Shown: one piece after another, positions 35,427 to 44,471 of the stretch | How the letters are laid out: each line of letters begins with the position of its first letter | Position numbering within the stretch: position 1 is the stretch's first letter | Assembly (NCBI RefSeq): GCF_017353515.1 | Contig: NZ_JAFMPY010000007.1 | Location: forward strand, 1 to 64,000 | Reading direction: 5' to 3' | DNA from: Jiella sonneratiae | GTDB lineage: Bacteria; Pseudomonadota; Alphaproteobacteria; Rhizobiales; Rhizobiaceae | DNA length: 64,000 bases | Position numbers and translations under genes: made by a program | Notes under the pieces: generated by a model | What the model saw: only the letters and a program-made list of their open reading frames with translations | Database searches by the model: none | What the model was told of the DNA's origin: nothing

Positions 35427-36329
35427 TTGACGACAATCCCGACACTGAAGACCAGCGATGGCCTGGTGCCGGCCTTCGAGATCGCCGAGCCGCGCGATGC
35501 GGCGATTCCCTTCGTCTTCTGTTCGCCCCACAGCGGCCGGGACTATCCGAGCGACCTGATGGCGGCCACCAAGCTTGGGCGTGAGGCGATCCGCCGCTCC
35601 GAGGACGTCTTCGTCGACGAACTCTTCGATTTTGCGCCCCGTCTCGGGGCGCCGCTGATTCGGGCACGGTTTCCGCGCGCCTATCTCGACGTCAACAGAG
35701 AACCCTTCGAACTCGATCCGAAGATGTTTTCCGAGACCCTGCCGGGCTTCGTCAACTCGGCCTCGCTGCGGGTCGCCGGCGGGCTCGGCACCATTCCGCG
35801 GATCGTCGCCGAGAACGAGGAGATCTATCGCGGCACGATGTCGGTCGAAGCCGCGATGCGGCGGATCGACGCGATCTACCACCCCTTCCATCTGGCGCTC
35901 GACGGGCTCCTGCACCGGACCCGCGAGCAGTTCGGCTTCGCCATCCTGATCGACTGCCACTCGATGCCGTCGAGCGTCAGGGCGCTGCCGGGGGGACGCC
36001 GCCCCGACATCGTCCTCGGCGACCGCTACGGGACCAGCGCCTCCAGCCGCTTCGTCGCCATGGCGACCGCCCATCTCACCGTCTTCGGCTTCGACGTCGC
36101 CCGCAACAAGCCCTATGCCGGCGGCTTCATCACCGAGCATTACGGACGGCCGGCGGCGGGCTTCCACGCGATCCAGATCGAGCTCAATCGCGGGCTCTAT
36201 GCCGACGAGAGCAGCTTCACACGGCATCACGGCTTTGCACGGCTGCGCGAGCAGCTGGCGCGCTTCGTCGGACGTTTTGCGGCGGAGGTGAACGCGGAAT
36301 GCGGCGAGCGGCCGGCAGCCGCCGAATGA
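35427..36329 (+). CDS. N-formylglutamate amidohydrolase family protein
   Basis: A 300-residue protein with FVFCSPHSGRDYP, IDCHSMPS and FHAIQIELNRGLY, the zinc and catalytic motifs of this family. It hydrolyses N-formyl-amino acids, N-formylglutamate in histidine degradation. No other hut gene is near, so the true substrate is open. The start is a TTG at 35427 preceded by AAAGAGGGA, which is a good ribosome site. The long frame upstream is antisense to cpdR. Confidence 0.9.
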   Translation: MTTIPTLKTSDGLVPAFEIAEPRDAAIPFVFCSPHSGRDYPSDLMAATKLGREAIRRSEDVFVDELFDFAPRLGAPLIRARFPRAYLDVNREPFELDPKMFSETLPGFVNSASLRVAGGLGTIPRIVAENEEIYRGTMSVEAAMRRIDAIYHPFHLALDGLLHRTREQFGFAILIDCHSMPSSVRALPGGRRPDIVLGDRYGTSASSRFVAMATAHLTVFGFDVARNKPYAGGFITEHYGRPAAGFHAIQIELNRGLYADESSFTRHHGFARLREQLARFVGRFAAEVNAECGERPAAAE

Positions 36330-36358
36330 AGCCAGCCGGGAGCCGCGATGCGGCGGGC

Positions 36359-36440
36359 AAAAAAAACCGCACTGCATGGGCAGCGCGGTCTTGAGTCTAG
36401 GGAGGAAACGCCCCTAAGGGCAGCGGCACGGATGCCGCAC
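36359..36440 (-). ncRNA. mmgR: MmgR/alpha-r8-like small RNA
   Basis: A minus-strand transcript of about 80 nt. It contains the unpaired motif TTTCCTCCCT (complement of 36399-36408), which I recall as the hallmark of alpha-r8 sRNAs. It ends with the stem ACCGC(GC)TGCC..GCAGTGCGGT followed by eight Ts (complement of 36359-36366). A strong promoter precedes it. The position next to N-formylglutamate amidohydrolase is also the one I associate with this family. In Sinorhizobium MmgR limits polyhydroxybutyrate storage. The exact 5' end is estimated from the promoter. Confidence 0.82.
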
Positions 36441-36445
36441 CGCAA

Positions 36446-36474
36446 AAGCTATGTTGCGCCGCCCAATATGTCAA
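36446..36474 (-). promoter_or_regulatory. Sigma-70 promoter of the MmgR-like sRNA
   Basis: Minus-strand TTGACA (complement of 36469-36474), exactly 17 bp, then TAGCTT (complement of 36446-36451). The predicted start is near 36439. Confidence 0.75.
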
Positions 36475-36552
36475 TGCTCTTGACCGTTCTCCGCCAGACG
36501 AGATTTCAAATTTCCGTGATCGCCCGTGCGCGGTCCCGAATCACCTGAACGG

Positions 36553-36650
36553 GATGAGGCGAGCTTCGCTCGTCATCCTGCTCGCACTTTCTTCTTCCCA
36601 TATGCGCATGATCTTTTCCGAAGACAGGTTCCCGCTTTTCGGGATCATGC
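36553..36650. repeat. Rhizobial RIME-like palindromic repeat upstream of hisN
   Basis: A hairpin with GGCGAGCTTCGCTCG (near 36557-36573) is followed at 36606-36650 by GCATGATC..TTTCCG..CGGGATCATGC. A second copy of this arrangement lies after mutS. It fills the gap between the sRNA and hisN and ends 25 bp before the hisN start. Confidence 0.8.
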
Positions 36651-36675
36651 CCTAGTCGCCTGGAGCGAATGGCCG

Positions 36676-37458
36676 ATGCCGGAACCCGATGCCACCTTCC
36701 TCCTCGAGCTGGCGGATGCCGCCGATCGCGAGACGCTGCCGCGGTTTCGTGCCGGCGGCGGCATCGACAACAAGCTGTCGGGCGGCGCCTTCGATCCCGT
36801 GACCGAAGCCGACCGCGCCGCGGAGGCGGCGATCCGGCAGATAATCGCCGCGCGCTTTCCCGACGACGCCATCGTCGGCGAAGAGTTCGGAACGCAGGGC
36901 GACGGCGAGCGCCGCTGGATCATCGATCCGATCGACGGGACCAGGGCCTTCATCAGCGGCGTGCCGGTCTGGGGCACGCTGATCGGCCACTATGTCGGCG
37001 GCCGGGCGCGGCTCGGCATCATGTCGCAGCCCTTCACCGGCGAGCGCTTCTACGCGGACGGCGCGGCGGCCTTCCTCAAGCACGGCGGCGGCGCGCCGCA
37101 GCGGCTGGCGACGCGGAAGACGACCAGCCTCGGACAGGCGACGCTCTTCACGACCTCGCCGCGGCTGTTTTCCGGCGCGCTTCTGGCCGGCTTCGAGGCG
37201 TTGGAGCGCGACGTTCGCCTCGCCCGCTTCGGCACCGACTGCTACGCCTTCGCCATGCTGGCGGCCGGCCATGTCGACCTCGTGGTCGAGAGCGGGCTGA
37301 AACCCTACGACATCGCCGCCCTCATCCCTCTGGTCGAGCAGGCGGGCGGCGTCGTCACGACCGTCGCCGGCGGACGGCCGGAGGAGGGGGGCGACGTCGT
37401 CGCCGCCGCAACGCCCGAACTCCACGCCGCGGCGCTCGCCCGGCTGTCGGGCGGATGA
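36676..37458 (+). CDS. hisN: Histidinol-phosphatase, inositol monophosphatase family
   Basis: A 260-residue protein with the metal-binding motifs GEEFG, IDPIDGTRAFI and ESGLKPYDIAALIPLVEQAGG of the IMP superfamily. The branch is that of alphaproteobacterial HisN, which dephosphorylates L-histidinol phosphate. The ATG at 36676 was chosen because the frame before it consists of repeat DNA. Broader IMP family activity cannot be excluded. No other his gene is present. Confidence 0.85.
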   Translation: MPEPDATFLLELADAADRETLPRFRAGGGIDNKLSGGAFDPVTEADRAAEAAIRQIIAARFPDDAIVGEEFGTQGDGERRWIIDPIDGTRAFISGVPVWGTLIGHYVGGRARLGIMSQPFTGERFYADGAAAFLKHGGGAPQRLATRKTTSLGQATLFTTSPRLFSGALLAGFEALERDVRLARFGTDCYAFAMLAAGHVDLVVESGLKPYDIAALIPLVEQAGGVVTTVAGGRPEEGGDVVAAATPELHAAALARLSGG

Positions 37459-37772
37459 CGCGCGCCGACCTCATTTGCGGCCGGCGGCCGACTGCAACGT
37501 CGAATGGCGGCGAAGCAGGTTTGCTGCGAAGAGGGTGCGCGGGGCGATCGAAAGCAGCCTAAAACTGCCTTTCAACAGGTCCCGTGACGAGCGTCTTTTC
37601 CGCAACGGCATCGGATGCGAAAATCTCGGAACGCCTCAAACGAATGCACCCGCCGTGGTCACGCGGAGGACTTGGCATCCCGTTCGTGCCCAGCGAGAGT
37701 GATCCAGAGGGGTTCACGACTTCGTCCGCTCGATCGTCAAGTTCCCACAGCCTTCCGGCGGCGCGCGGCGCG
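37459..37772. other. 314-bp noncoding stretch between convergent hisN and hydrolase genes
   Basis: No coding frame with family resemblance, tRNA or clear hairpin with T-run is seen here. Two short palindromic stretches near the ends are ordinary GC-rich sequence. Confidence 0.4.
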
Positions 37773-38747
37773 CTATTGCGCCGCGACGGCGGCCTCCTCG
37801 CCGACATAGGCGTCGAAGGCCTCGAGCGCCTGTTCGCGGAAGCGGTCGGCCTCCTGCAGGAGTTCGTGGCGGGCGAGCGGGATCCTGAGGCTCGAGCCGC
37901 AGCGCATGCGGTAGGCGAGGCGCTCCGCCGCCGCCGACGCGACGACGCGGTCGGCACCGGCCGTGACGATCAGCGTCGGGACGGTCAGCGCGGCGATCTC
38001 CGCCGAGGATTGCAGCCGGGCCATCGCCCGGCTCATCGCCGAGAGCCAGGCGACCGTCGGGCTGCCGACGAAGAGTTCGGGCGCCTTGGCGGCGATCCGC
38101 AGGTTGCGCTCGTAGCGGCGGGGGTCCGAGGTGAGCGGGTTGTCGTCGGCGTCGGTCAGCCTGCCGGGCATCGCCGCCCGCCGGACCGGGCGCGTCGCCA
38201 GTCCGAGCCAGCGCGCCGCGCCGGTCAGGCGCTGTAGCGTCGTCAGCGAAGGCACGTCGGCCGGAAAGCCGATCAGCGGCGCAAGCAGCACCATGCGCTC
38301 GATCGCGTTGGCGTGGCGCGCCGAGGCATGCAGGGCGACGAGGCCGCCCATCGAATGGGCGAGCAGGTTGTAGGGCGGCCGGCAGTCGGGCAGGACGAGA
38401 TCCTGCATGACGCATTCGAGGTCGACCAGATACTGGCCGAAATGGCCGACATGGCCGAGGTTCCTGCGGGCGAGCAGCCGTTCGGAGCCACCCTGGCCGC
38501 GCCAGTCGAAGGTGACCACCGAAAAGCCGCGGTCGTTGAGGTCTCCGATCGTCTCGAAGTACTTCTCGATCGCCTCGTTGCGTCCCTGCAGGAGGATGAC
38601 GGTGCCGCGCGAGGCGCCCGGCACCTTGGCGATCGCATAGCGAAGCCGCCGCCGGTCCGAGGTCTTGAGATAACCGCCGACGAGCCCGGCCGGGGCCGGG
38701 TTGCCGGCAATCCGCACCAGTGCGGAACGGTCTTTCGTCTCGGGCAT
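37773..38747 (-). CDS. Alpha/beta hydrolase, lysophospholipase-like (Hydrolase_4)
   Basis: A 324-residue protein. The oxyanion region VILLQGRNEAIEKYFE, the SFDWRGQG-like VVTFDWRGQGGS, the nucleophile elbow LLAHSMGGLVAL, and the late GADRVVAS and LARHELLQEAD segments (Asp and His) complete a triad. The family includes PldB-type lysophospholipases and monoglyceride lipases. GGAG precedes the ATG at 38747, so this start was taken over the longer frame to 38891. The substrate is unknown. It has no signal peptide. Confidence 0.88.
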   Translation of the reverse strand: MPETKDRSALVRIAGNPAPAGLVGGYLKTSDRRRLRYAIAKVPGASRGTVILLQGRNEAIEKYFETIGDLNDRGFSVVTFDWRGQGGSERLLARRNLGHVGHFGQYLVDLECVMQDLVLPDCRPPYNLLAHSMGGLVALHASARHANAIERMVLLAPLIGFPADVPSLTTLQRLTGAARWLGLATRPVRRAAMPGRLTDADDNPLTSDPRRYERNLRIAAKAPELFVGSPTVAWLSAMSRAMARLQSSAEIAALTVPTLIVTAGADRVVASAAAERLAYRMRCGSSLRIPLARHELLQEADRFREQALEAFDAYVGEEAAVAAQ

Positions 38748-38906
38748 CGCGGATCTCCGGATCGGGCGGCGGGTCGAACGATCATGCCCTGGCGCGATCA
38801 CCAAGCTCATAACGGCGGCCGGCGGCAGCGTCGACCGGCGTGTCCCGCTTCGCCGGCCGGCCGGGCGACCTGCCGGCCGGCACCGCCGCACGGTCCTCGG
38901 CGGTCG

Positions 38907-39362
38907 TCAGGCCTTGGCTTCGGCCGCCTCGACCTCCTTGGCGAAATTGTCGAAGAACTGGCCGGCCAGCTTCTTCGCCGAAGAATCGATCAGCCGGCCG
39001 CCGAGCTGGGCGAGCTTGCCGCCGACCTGCGCACTGACATCGTAAGTCAGGACGGTCTCGGCACCTTCCGCCGCGAGATGGACGTTGGCGCCGCCCTTCG
39101 CGAAGCCGGCGATGCCGCCCTTGCCCTCGCCGACGATCGAATAGCCCTCCGGCGGGTTGATGTTCTCCAGCCGGATCTCGCCGTTGAACTTGGCCTTCAC
39201 CGGGCCGACCTTGGCGGTGACGGTCGCCTTCATCTCGTTGTCGCCGGTCTTTTCGAGTTCTTCGCAGCCGGGAATGCAGCGCTTCAGCACCTCCGGATCG
39301 TTGAGCTTCTCCCAGACCGTCTCGCGGCTGGCCGGCAGCCTGTATTCGCCCTTCAGGTCCAT
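38907..39362 (-). CDS. CoxG-like SRPBCC family protein
   Basis: A 151-residue protein starting MDLKGEYRLPASRETVWEKL, with PGCEELEKTGDNEMKATVTAKVGPVKAKF and QVGGKLAQLGGRLIDSSAKK, the CoxG pattern. CoxG helps recruit CO dehydrogenase to the membrane. No cox structural genes are nearby, so the function here may be that of a generic hydrophobic-ligand-binding protein. It is single-gene and divergent from the methyltransferase gene at 39525. Confidence 0.85.
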   Translation of the reverse strand: MDLKGEYRLPASRETVWEKLNDPEVLKRCIPGCEELEKTGDNEMKATVTAKVGPVKAKFNGEIRLENINPPEGYSIVGEGKGGIAGFAKGGANVHLAAEGAETVLTYDVSAQVGGKLAQLGGRLIDSSAKKLAGQFFDNFAKEVEAAEAKA

Positions 39363-39524
39363 TGCATTCCTCCCATCGAACGCCGGCCGGTCAGAGCGGC
39401 CGTGACACTTTGCGTCATGCGCCCCTAACTTGACGGTTTTCGGCGTTTTGCCAAGCCGTCGGAGAACGGATAGAGAGCGCGCAACGCTTCCCGGAAGCCG
39501 AGCCGATGCTCAAGGAGAACGCCT

Positions 39525-40622
39525 TTGGCGCGCAGCCGCCGCCCGGACGAGACGAAGGTCGCGGAGGACGCCCGCCGCAATCGCGGCGGACGACCGCCGG
39601 CTTCCGCCGCGCGCGAGGCTGCCGGCCCGGTGCGCACTGCTTCTCGCCCGGCGCCGCGCGAGGCGGAAGCCGCAGCCAAGCGGCTCGACCTTCCCCCGGC
39701 GACCGGCCCGCGGCCGCGGCTGCAGGCCCCCGTGGTCCTCGCCGTCGCGCCGGGCAGGGACTACGAACTCGTCGACAGCGGCGACGGCGAGAAGCTGGAG
39801 CGCTACGGCCCCTATCTCGTCCGCCGTCCGGAGAATCAGGCGATCTGGCCGCGCCGCCTTTCCCCGCGGGTCTGGGAGGGCGCCGACGCGGTGTTTTCCG
39901 GCGACGTCGAGGAAGAGGGCCTCGGCCGCTGGCAGTTTCTCAGGGAGCCGCTCGGCGAGACCTGGCCGCTCTGTTTCGACGGGCTTTCCTATCTCGGCCG
40001 CTTCACCTCCTTCCGCCACGTCGGCGTTTTTCCCGAACAGGCGGCCCACTGGGCCTTCATCGAGGCGGAGATCGCGCGGCGGACCGCCGCGGGCGCCGCC
40101 CCACGTCTCCTCAACCTCTTCGGCTACACCGGTCTCGCCTCGCTCGTCGCCGCCCGCGCCGGCGCCGAGGTGACCCATGTCGACGCCTCGAAGAAGGCGA
40201 TCGGCTGGGCGCGCGAGAACCAGGAGGTCGCCGGGCTGCTCGACCGGCCGATCCGCTGGATCTGCGAGGACGCCGTGCGCTACGTCGAGCGCGAGGTGAA
40301 GCGCGGCCGGCGCTACGACATCGTGCTTCTCGACCCGCCGAAATTCGGCCGCGGTCCGAAGGGAGAGACCTGGCAGCTCCTCGACGATCTGCCCTATCTC
40401 GTCGGTCTCGTCCGTGCGCTGCTCTCCGAAAGACCCGCCGCCGTGATCCTCACCGCCTATTCGATCCGCTCTTCCTTCTATTCCCTCGGTGCGCTGATGG
40501 GCGAGGCGTTCCGCGGCCTCGGCGGACGGATCGAGGCCGGCGAACTCGTCATCGGCGAGGCGGGCGAGGAACCCCGGCTGCTCTCGACATCGCTCTTCTG
40601 CCGCTGGATCGCCGATGACTGA
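39525..40622 (+). CDS. Class I SAM-dependent rRNA methyltransferase (RlmI-like core)
   Basis: A 365-residue protein. After a basic, disordered 65-residue N-terminus comes the SAM fold, with LLNLFGYTGLASLVAARAGAEVTHVDASKKAI. The catalytic region is DIVLLDPPKFGRGPKGETW, as in RlmI/RlmL-type 23S rRNA methylases. The TTG start is supported by AAGGAGA 6-7 bases upstream; no ATG in frame comes near. It overlaps the trmH-family gene by 8 bp and heads an operon of RNA methylases and lspA. Confidence 0.85.
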   Translation: MARSRRPDETKVAEDARRNRGGRPPASAAREAAGPVRTASRPAPREAEAAAKRLDLPPATGPRPRLQAPVVLAVAPGRDYELVDSGDGEKLERYGPYLVRRPENQAIWPRRLSPRVWEGADAVFSGDVEEEGLGRWQFLREPLGETWPLCFDGLSYLGRFTSFRHVGVFPEQAAHWAFIEAEIARRTAAGAAPRLLNLFGYTGLASLVAARAGAEVTHVDASKKAIGWARENQEVAGLLDRPIRWICEDAVRYVEREVKRGRRYDIVLLDPPKFGRGPKGETWQLLDDLPYLVGLVRALLSERPAAVILTAYSIRSSFYSLGALMGEAFRGLGGRIEAGELVIGEAGEEPRLLSTSLFCRWIADD

Positions 40623-41490
40623 CGCCGCCGACAGGCCGCCGCGCCGTGCCGCAGACGGGTCGATCTCGGCCCCCGGCCGCATCAAGGAGATCGCGAGCCC
40701 GGCCAATCCGATCGTCAAGGACATCCGCGCGCTCGCCCAGAAGCGGCATCGCGACGAGACCGGGCTGTTTATCGTCGAGGGCCTGAAGCTGGTGCTCGAC
40801 GGCCTCGACGCCGGCTGGGAGCTGAAGACCCTCGTCGTCGCCAAGGCGGCGCTCGAAGCCGGCACCGAGGTCCTGACGCGGGCGGTCGCGCGGGCCGTCG
40901 CTTCGGGCAGCGACGTCATCGAGGCGAGCGCCAAGGTTCTGGAGGCGATCGCCCGGCGCGACAATCCGCAGGCGGCGATCGGGATCTTCCGGCGCCAGCT
41001 GACCCCGCTCGCACGGCTCGCCCTTGCCCCCGGCGAGGTCGCCGTCGCGCTCGACCGGGTGCGCGACCCCGGCAATCTCGGCACCATCCTGCGCACCGCC
41101 GACGCCGTCGGGGCGAAGGCCGCCATTCTCGTCGGCGACTGCGTCGATCCGTTCTCGCTGGAGACCGTCCGCGCCACCATGGGCTCGATCTTTGCCGTTC
41201 CCGTCGCGAGGGCGCGGGAAGCCGAGTTCCTCGCCTGGCGGAAGGGCTTTTCCGGCAAGGTGGTCGGCACCCACATGGCCGGCACCGTCGACTATCGCGC
41301 CCCCGACTACGGGAGCGCCGCGACGCTGCTCTTCATGGGCAACGAACAGGCGGGCCTCTCCGCCGAGATGGCCGGGGCCTGCGACGTCCTCGTGCGCATT
41401 CCCCAGGCCGGGCGGGCCGACAGCCTCAATCTCGCGGTCGCGACGGGCGTCATGCTGTTCGAGGCGCGGCGGGGGAGTCTCGGCCTGTGA
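40615..41490 (+). CDS. TrmH/SpoU-family RNA 2'-O-methyltransferase
   Basis: A 291-residue SPOUT protein. The N-terminal substrate-binding part begins with SPANPIVKDIRALAQKRHRDETGLFIVEG. The three SPOUT motifs are LDRVRDPGNLGTILRTADAVGA, LLFMGNEQAGLS and IPQAGRADSLNLAVATGVML. It resembles RlmB/TsnR-type enzymes that methylate rRNA. The start overlaps the previous gene by 8 bp, and the stop overlaps lspA (GTGA). Confidence 0.92.
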   Translation: MTDAADRPPRRAADGSISAPGRIKEIASPANPIVKDIRALAQKRHRDETGLFIVEGLKLVLDGLDAGWELKTLVVAKAALEAGTEVLTRAVARAVASGSDVIEASAKVLEAIARRDNPQAAIGIFRRQLTPLARLALAPGEVAVALDRVRDPGNLGTILRTADAVGAKAAILVGDCVDPFSLETVRATMGSIFAVPVARAREAEFLAWRKGFSGKVVGTHMAGTVDYRAPDYGSAATLLFMGNEQAGLSAEMAGACDVLVRIPQAGRADSLNLAVATGVMLFEARRGSLGL

Positions 41491-41987
41491 CCCGCGGCCT
41501 CATGCTCTTCAACCTCCTGACGGTGGTTGTCGCCGTCGTTCTCGACCAGCTGGTCAAGGCGGTCGTCGTCGCCACCATGCCCCTCGGTTCGGCGATCGAG
41601 GTGCTGCCGTTCCTCGCTCTGTTCCACGCCCGCAACACCGGCATCGCCTTCTCGATGTTCGCCGGGCTCGGCGATGTCGGCCTGTCGCTCCTCGCTGCGG
41701 CGGTCCTCGCCGTCGTGCTGTTCCTGTGGATCAAGACGCCGGCCTCCCGGCGGCTCACCCATTTCGGACTCGCGATCATCGTCGGCGGCGCGATCGGCAA
41801 CCTGATCGACCGGACCCGCCTCGGCTACGTGGTCGACTACGTCTATTTCCACACGCCTGCCTTCGATTTCGCCGTCTTCAACCTTGCCGACGCCTTCATC
41901 AGCGTCGGGGCGGTCATCATCCTTCTCGACGAGTTCGTCCTCGTCGGCGCCGGTCGCGGCAGGACCGCCGGAAGGCAGGGCGATTGA
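41487..41987 (+). CDS. lspA: Lipoprotein signal peptidase (signal peptidase II)
   Basis: A 166-residue membrane protein with four helices. The catalytic aspartates are in GGAIGNLIDRTRLG and VFNLADAFISVG. VLDQLVKAVV and FHARNTGIAFSMFAG are typical. LspA cleaves the signal peptide of prolipoproteins after lipid addition. The window also holds lnt (56544-58259), which acts on the same lipoproteins. The start is a GTG overlapping the preceding stop. Confidence 0.95.
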   Translation: MTRGLMLFNLLTVVVAVVLDQLVKAVVVATMPLGSAIEVLPFLALFHARNTGIAFSMFAGLGDVGLSLLAAAVLAVVLFLWIKTPASRRLTHFGLAIIVGGAIGNLIDRTRLGYVVDYVYFHTPAFDFAVFNLADAFISVGAVIILLDEFVLVGAGRGRTAGRQGD

Positions 41988-42159
41988 CGGGGGCGCAGCG
42001 GGCGCTTCATCCTTTCTGAGACGAATGGCAAGGCGGCCGCCTCGGAGGCGACCCGCGCACAGGGGCTCTCGCCGCGTCCGGCGGCAGACGAGGTCAGGCC
42101 GGGCTGCGACGCCGAAGAAGGCCGCGACGCGAAGCAGGAAGCAGGACAGGGAGATGGCC

Positions 42160-43152
42160 ATGACCGAGACGTTCCGCGCGATCCTCATCTCGCGCGACGA
42201 GGCGAAACGACAGTCCGTCGACGTCGTCGAGATGAGCCCCGACGACCTGATGGAGGGCGACGTCGACGTCGCCGTCGAGGCGACCACGGTGAACTACAAG
42301 GACGGCCTCGCCATCACCGGCAGGTCGCCGGTCGTCAGGCGCTGGCCGATGATCCCGGGTGTCGATCTCGCCGGAACGGTCGTCCGCTCGGACCATGCGC
42401 GCTGGAAGCCCGGCGACAAGGTCGTCCTCAACGGCTGGGGCCTCGGCGAGACGCATTACGGCGCCTATGCGGGGCTGGCGCGGGTGAAGGGCGACTGGCT
42501 CGTCGCCCTGCCCGAGCGCTTCACGCCGCGCGAGGCGATGGCGATCGGCACGGCGGGCTATACGGCGATGCTCTCGGTGCTCGCCATCGAGCGGGCGGGG
42601 CTGACGCCGCAGGACGGCCCGGCGGTCGTGTCCGGCGCCTCGGGCGGCGTCGGATCGGTCGCGGTCGCGCTCCTCGCCCGGCGCGGCTGGGAGGTGATCG
42701 CCGTCACCGGCCGGACGTCGGAAGCGGACTATCTAACCGGTCTCGGCGCGACGCAGATCCTCGACCGGGCCGAACTCGCCGCTCCCGGCAAACCGCTCGG
42801 CAAGGAACGCTGGGTCGCCGGCATCGACGCGGTCGGCAGCCACACCCTCGCCAACGTCCTCGCATCGACGCGCTATGGCGGCCTCGTCGCCGCCTGCGGT
42901 CTCGCCCAGGGCATGGACCTTCCGGCGACCGTGGCCCCCTTCATCCTGCGCGGCGTCTCGCTGATCGGCATCGATTCGGTGATGGCCCCGCTCGACAGGC
43001 GCGAGGCGGCATGGCGGCGCCTCGCCGAGGATCTCGATGCCGCGGTCCTGTCGACGATCGCCGCCGACATCGGCTTCGACGAGCTGATCGCCAATGCGCA
43101 GGCCATCGTCGAGGGGACGATTCGTGGGCGGGTTGTAGCAAAATTGGCGTAA
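42160..43152 (+). CDS. acuI: Acryloyl-CoA reductase/YhdH-family oxidoreductase
   Basis: A 330-residue medium-chain dehydrogenase of the AcuI/YhdH type. It includes NYKDGLAITGRSPVVRRWPMIPGVDLAGTV, VLNGWGLGETHYGAYAG and the cofactor fold VSGASGGVGSVAVALLARRGW. No zinc ligands are seen, as expected. AcuI reduces acryloyl-CoA to propionyl-CoA with NADPH. GGGAG before the second ATG decides 42160 over 42154. The substrate assignment is by family only. Confidence 0.9.
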   Translation: MTETFRAILISRDEAKRQSVDVVEMSPDDLMEGDVDVAVEATTVNYKDGLAITGRSPVVRRWPMIPGVDLAGTVVRSDHARWKPGDKVVLNGWGLGETHYGAYAGLARVKGDWLVALPERFTPREAMAIGTAGYTAMLSVLAIERAGLTPQDGPAVVSGASGGVGSVAVALLARRGWEVIAVTGRTSEADYLTGLGATQILDRAELAAPGKPLGKERWVAGIDAVGSHTLANVLASTRYGGLVAACGLAQGMDLPATVAPFILRGVSLIGIDSVMAPLDRREAAWRRLAEDLDAAVLSTIAADIGFDELIANAQAIVEGTIRGRVVAKLA

Positions 43153-43339
43153 AGGCGGCAGAATGCCATAGTCCGGCGGTGACGGACGACGCTCCGGCGG
43201 CCGAGAGGCACGGTCGCCGGCGGCTGCCGGCGCCGCGCCTTGCAGGAGCCGGCGCCGACCGGCCGAGGACCGGTCACGAAAACGTTGCCGAAATTTCGTA
43301 ATGCGTAAGGAAATGCCGGTTGGTGGACGGAGAGACAGG

Positions 43340-44326
43340 ATGGCAGTGCACGGTCACGAGGTCGCCGACGAAGCCGGTCACGTCCTTCTCGGCGACGGTA
43401 TCGGGCCGCAGATGAAGGTGCGGCGTCCCGGCCCCATGGGTTTCGGCAGGATCGGCTTCGACGGCGGCACCGGCGGCTTCGGCCAGATGCCGGCGAAGCT
43501 CCTGCATTACGTGCGCCGCTTCGATCCCGCCGCGCCGTCGCTCGGCCGGATCGGCAATCTCGAGGTGCGGCTCGCCCGCAACGCCGCCGAGGTCAAGGCC
43601 GCGCAGCAGCTGCGCTACCGCGTCTTCTACCAGGAAATGAGCGCCCAGCCGTCGAAACTGCAGAAGATGACGCGGCGCGATCGCGACGGCTTCGACCGCT
43701 ACTGCGACCACCTCCTGGTCATCGATCACGGCCGCGGCGGGCCGATCGCCCGGCAGATCGTCGGGACCTACCGGCTGATGCCCGGGGAGCGGGCGGCGCT
43801 CGCCGGCGGCTTCTACACGGCGCAGGAATTCGACATCGCACCGATGCTCGCCCGCCACGCCGGCAAGCGCTTCCTCGAACTCGGCCGCTCCTGCGTGCTC
43901 AAGGACTATCGCGGCAAGCGGACGGTCGAGCTGCTCTGGCAGGGCATCTGGTCCTACGTCCTCGGCCACGGTGTCGACGTCCTGTTCGGCTGCGCTTCGC
44001 TCGCCGGCACCGATCCGGCGACCCTCGCCGGTCCGCTCGGCTTCCTCCAGGCCAACGCCGCGGCGCCGGCCGAGTGGCGTGTCCGGGCGCATCCGCATCG
44101 CGGCACCTTCTTCGAGGCGGTGACCGACGTCGATCCGCGCCGGGCGCTGGCCGCCCTGCCGCCGCTCCTCAAGGGCTATCTGCGGCTCGGCGGCTATGTC
44201 GGGGAGGGGGCGGTCGTCGACCACCAGTTCGGCACCACCGACGTTCTGATCGTTCTGCCGCGCGAGAACATCAATCCGCGCTACATCGGCCATTACGGCG
44301 CCGACGCCAGCCGCTTCGCCGCCTGA
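43340..44326 (+). CDS. olsB: OlsB-type ornithine acyl-ACP N-acyltransferase (GNAT family)
   Basis: A 328-residue protein. From about residue 70 it matches the OlsB domain: LEVRLARNAAEVKAAQQLRYRVFYQEM, FLELGRSCVLKDYRGKRTVELLW and LLKGYLRLGGYVGEGAVVDHQFGTTDVLI. OlsB makes lyso-ornithine lipid from ornithine and 3-hydroxyacyl-ACP. Its N-terminal 55 residues are unlike those of S. meliloti OlsB. GGAG lies 7 bases before the ATG at 43340. A PlsC/OlsA-type acyltransferase is at 62919-63710. Confidence 0.9.
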   Translation: MAVHGHEVADEAGHVLLGDGIGPQMKVRRPGPMGFGRIGFDGGTGGFGQMPAKLLHYVRRFDPAAPSLGRIGNLEVRLARNAAEVKAAQQLRYRVFYQEMSAQPSKLQKMTRRDRDGFDRYCDHLLVIDHGRGGPIARQIVGTYRLMPGERAALAGGFYTAQEFDIAPMLARHAGKRFLELGRSCVLKDYRGKRTVELLWQGIWSYVLGHGVDVLFGCASLAGTDPATLAGPLGFLQANAAAPAEWRVRAHPHRGTFFEAVTDVDPRRALAALPPLLKGYLRLGGYVGEGAVVDHQFGTTDVLIVLPRENINPRYIGHYGADASRFAA

Positions 44327-44471
44327 CGCGGCCCGCCGGAAGCCGCGTCACGGGGCACGGGCCGCGCCAGCGGGCGCCGGAGCGGCGATCCTGACCGGCG
44401 TTGGCCGGCATGGCTGCCGCCGGGGCGGCGGCCGGCGGATTGTCGCGGCCGCCGCACCGGACCTGCCGGCC

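Noticed and set aside
37559-38237. Coding frames in the hisN-hydrolase gap
   Set aside because: They are shadows of the minus-strand hydrolase or lack any recognisable sequence and start signal.
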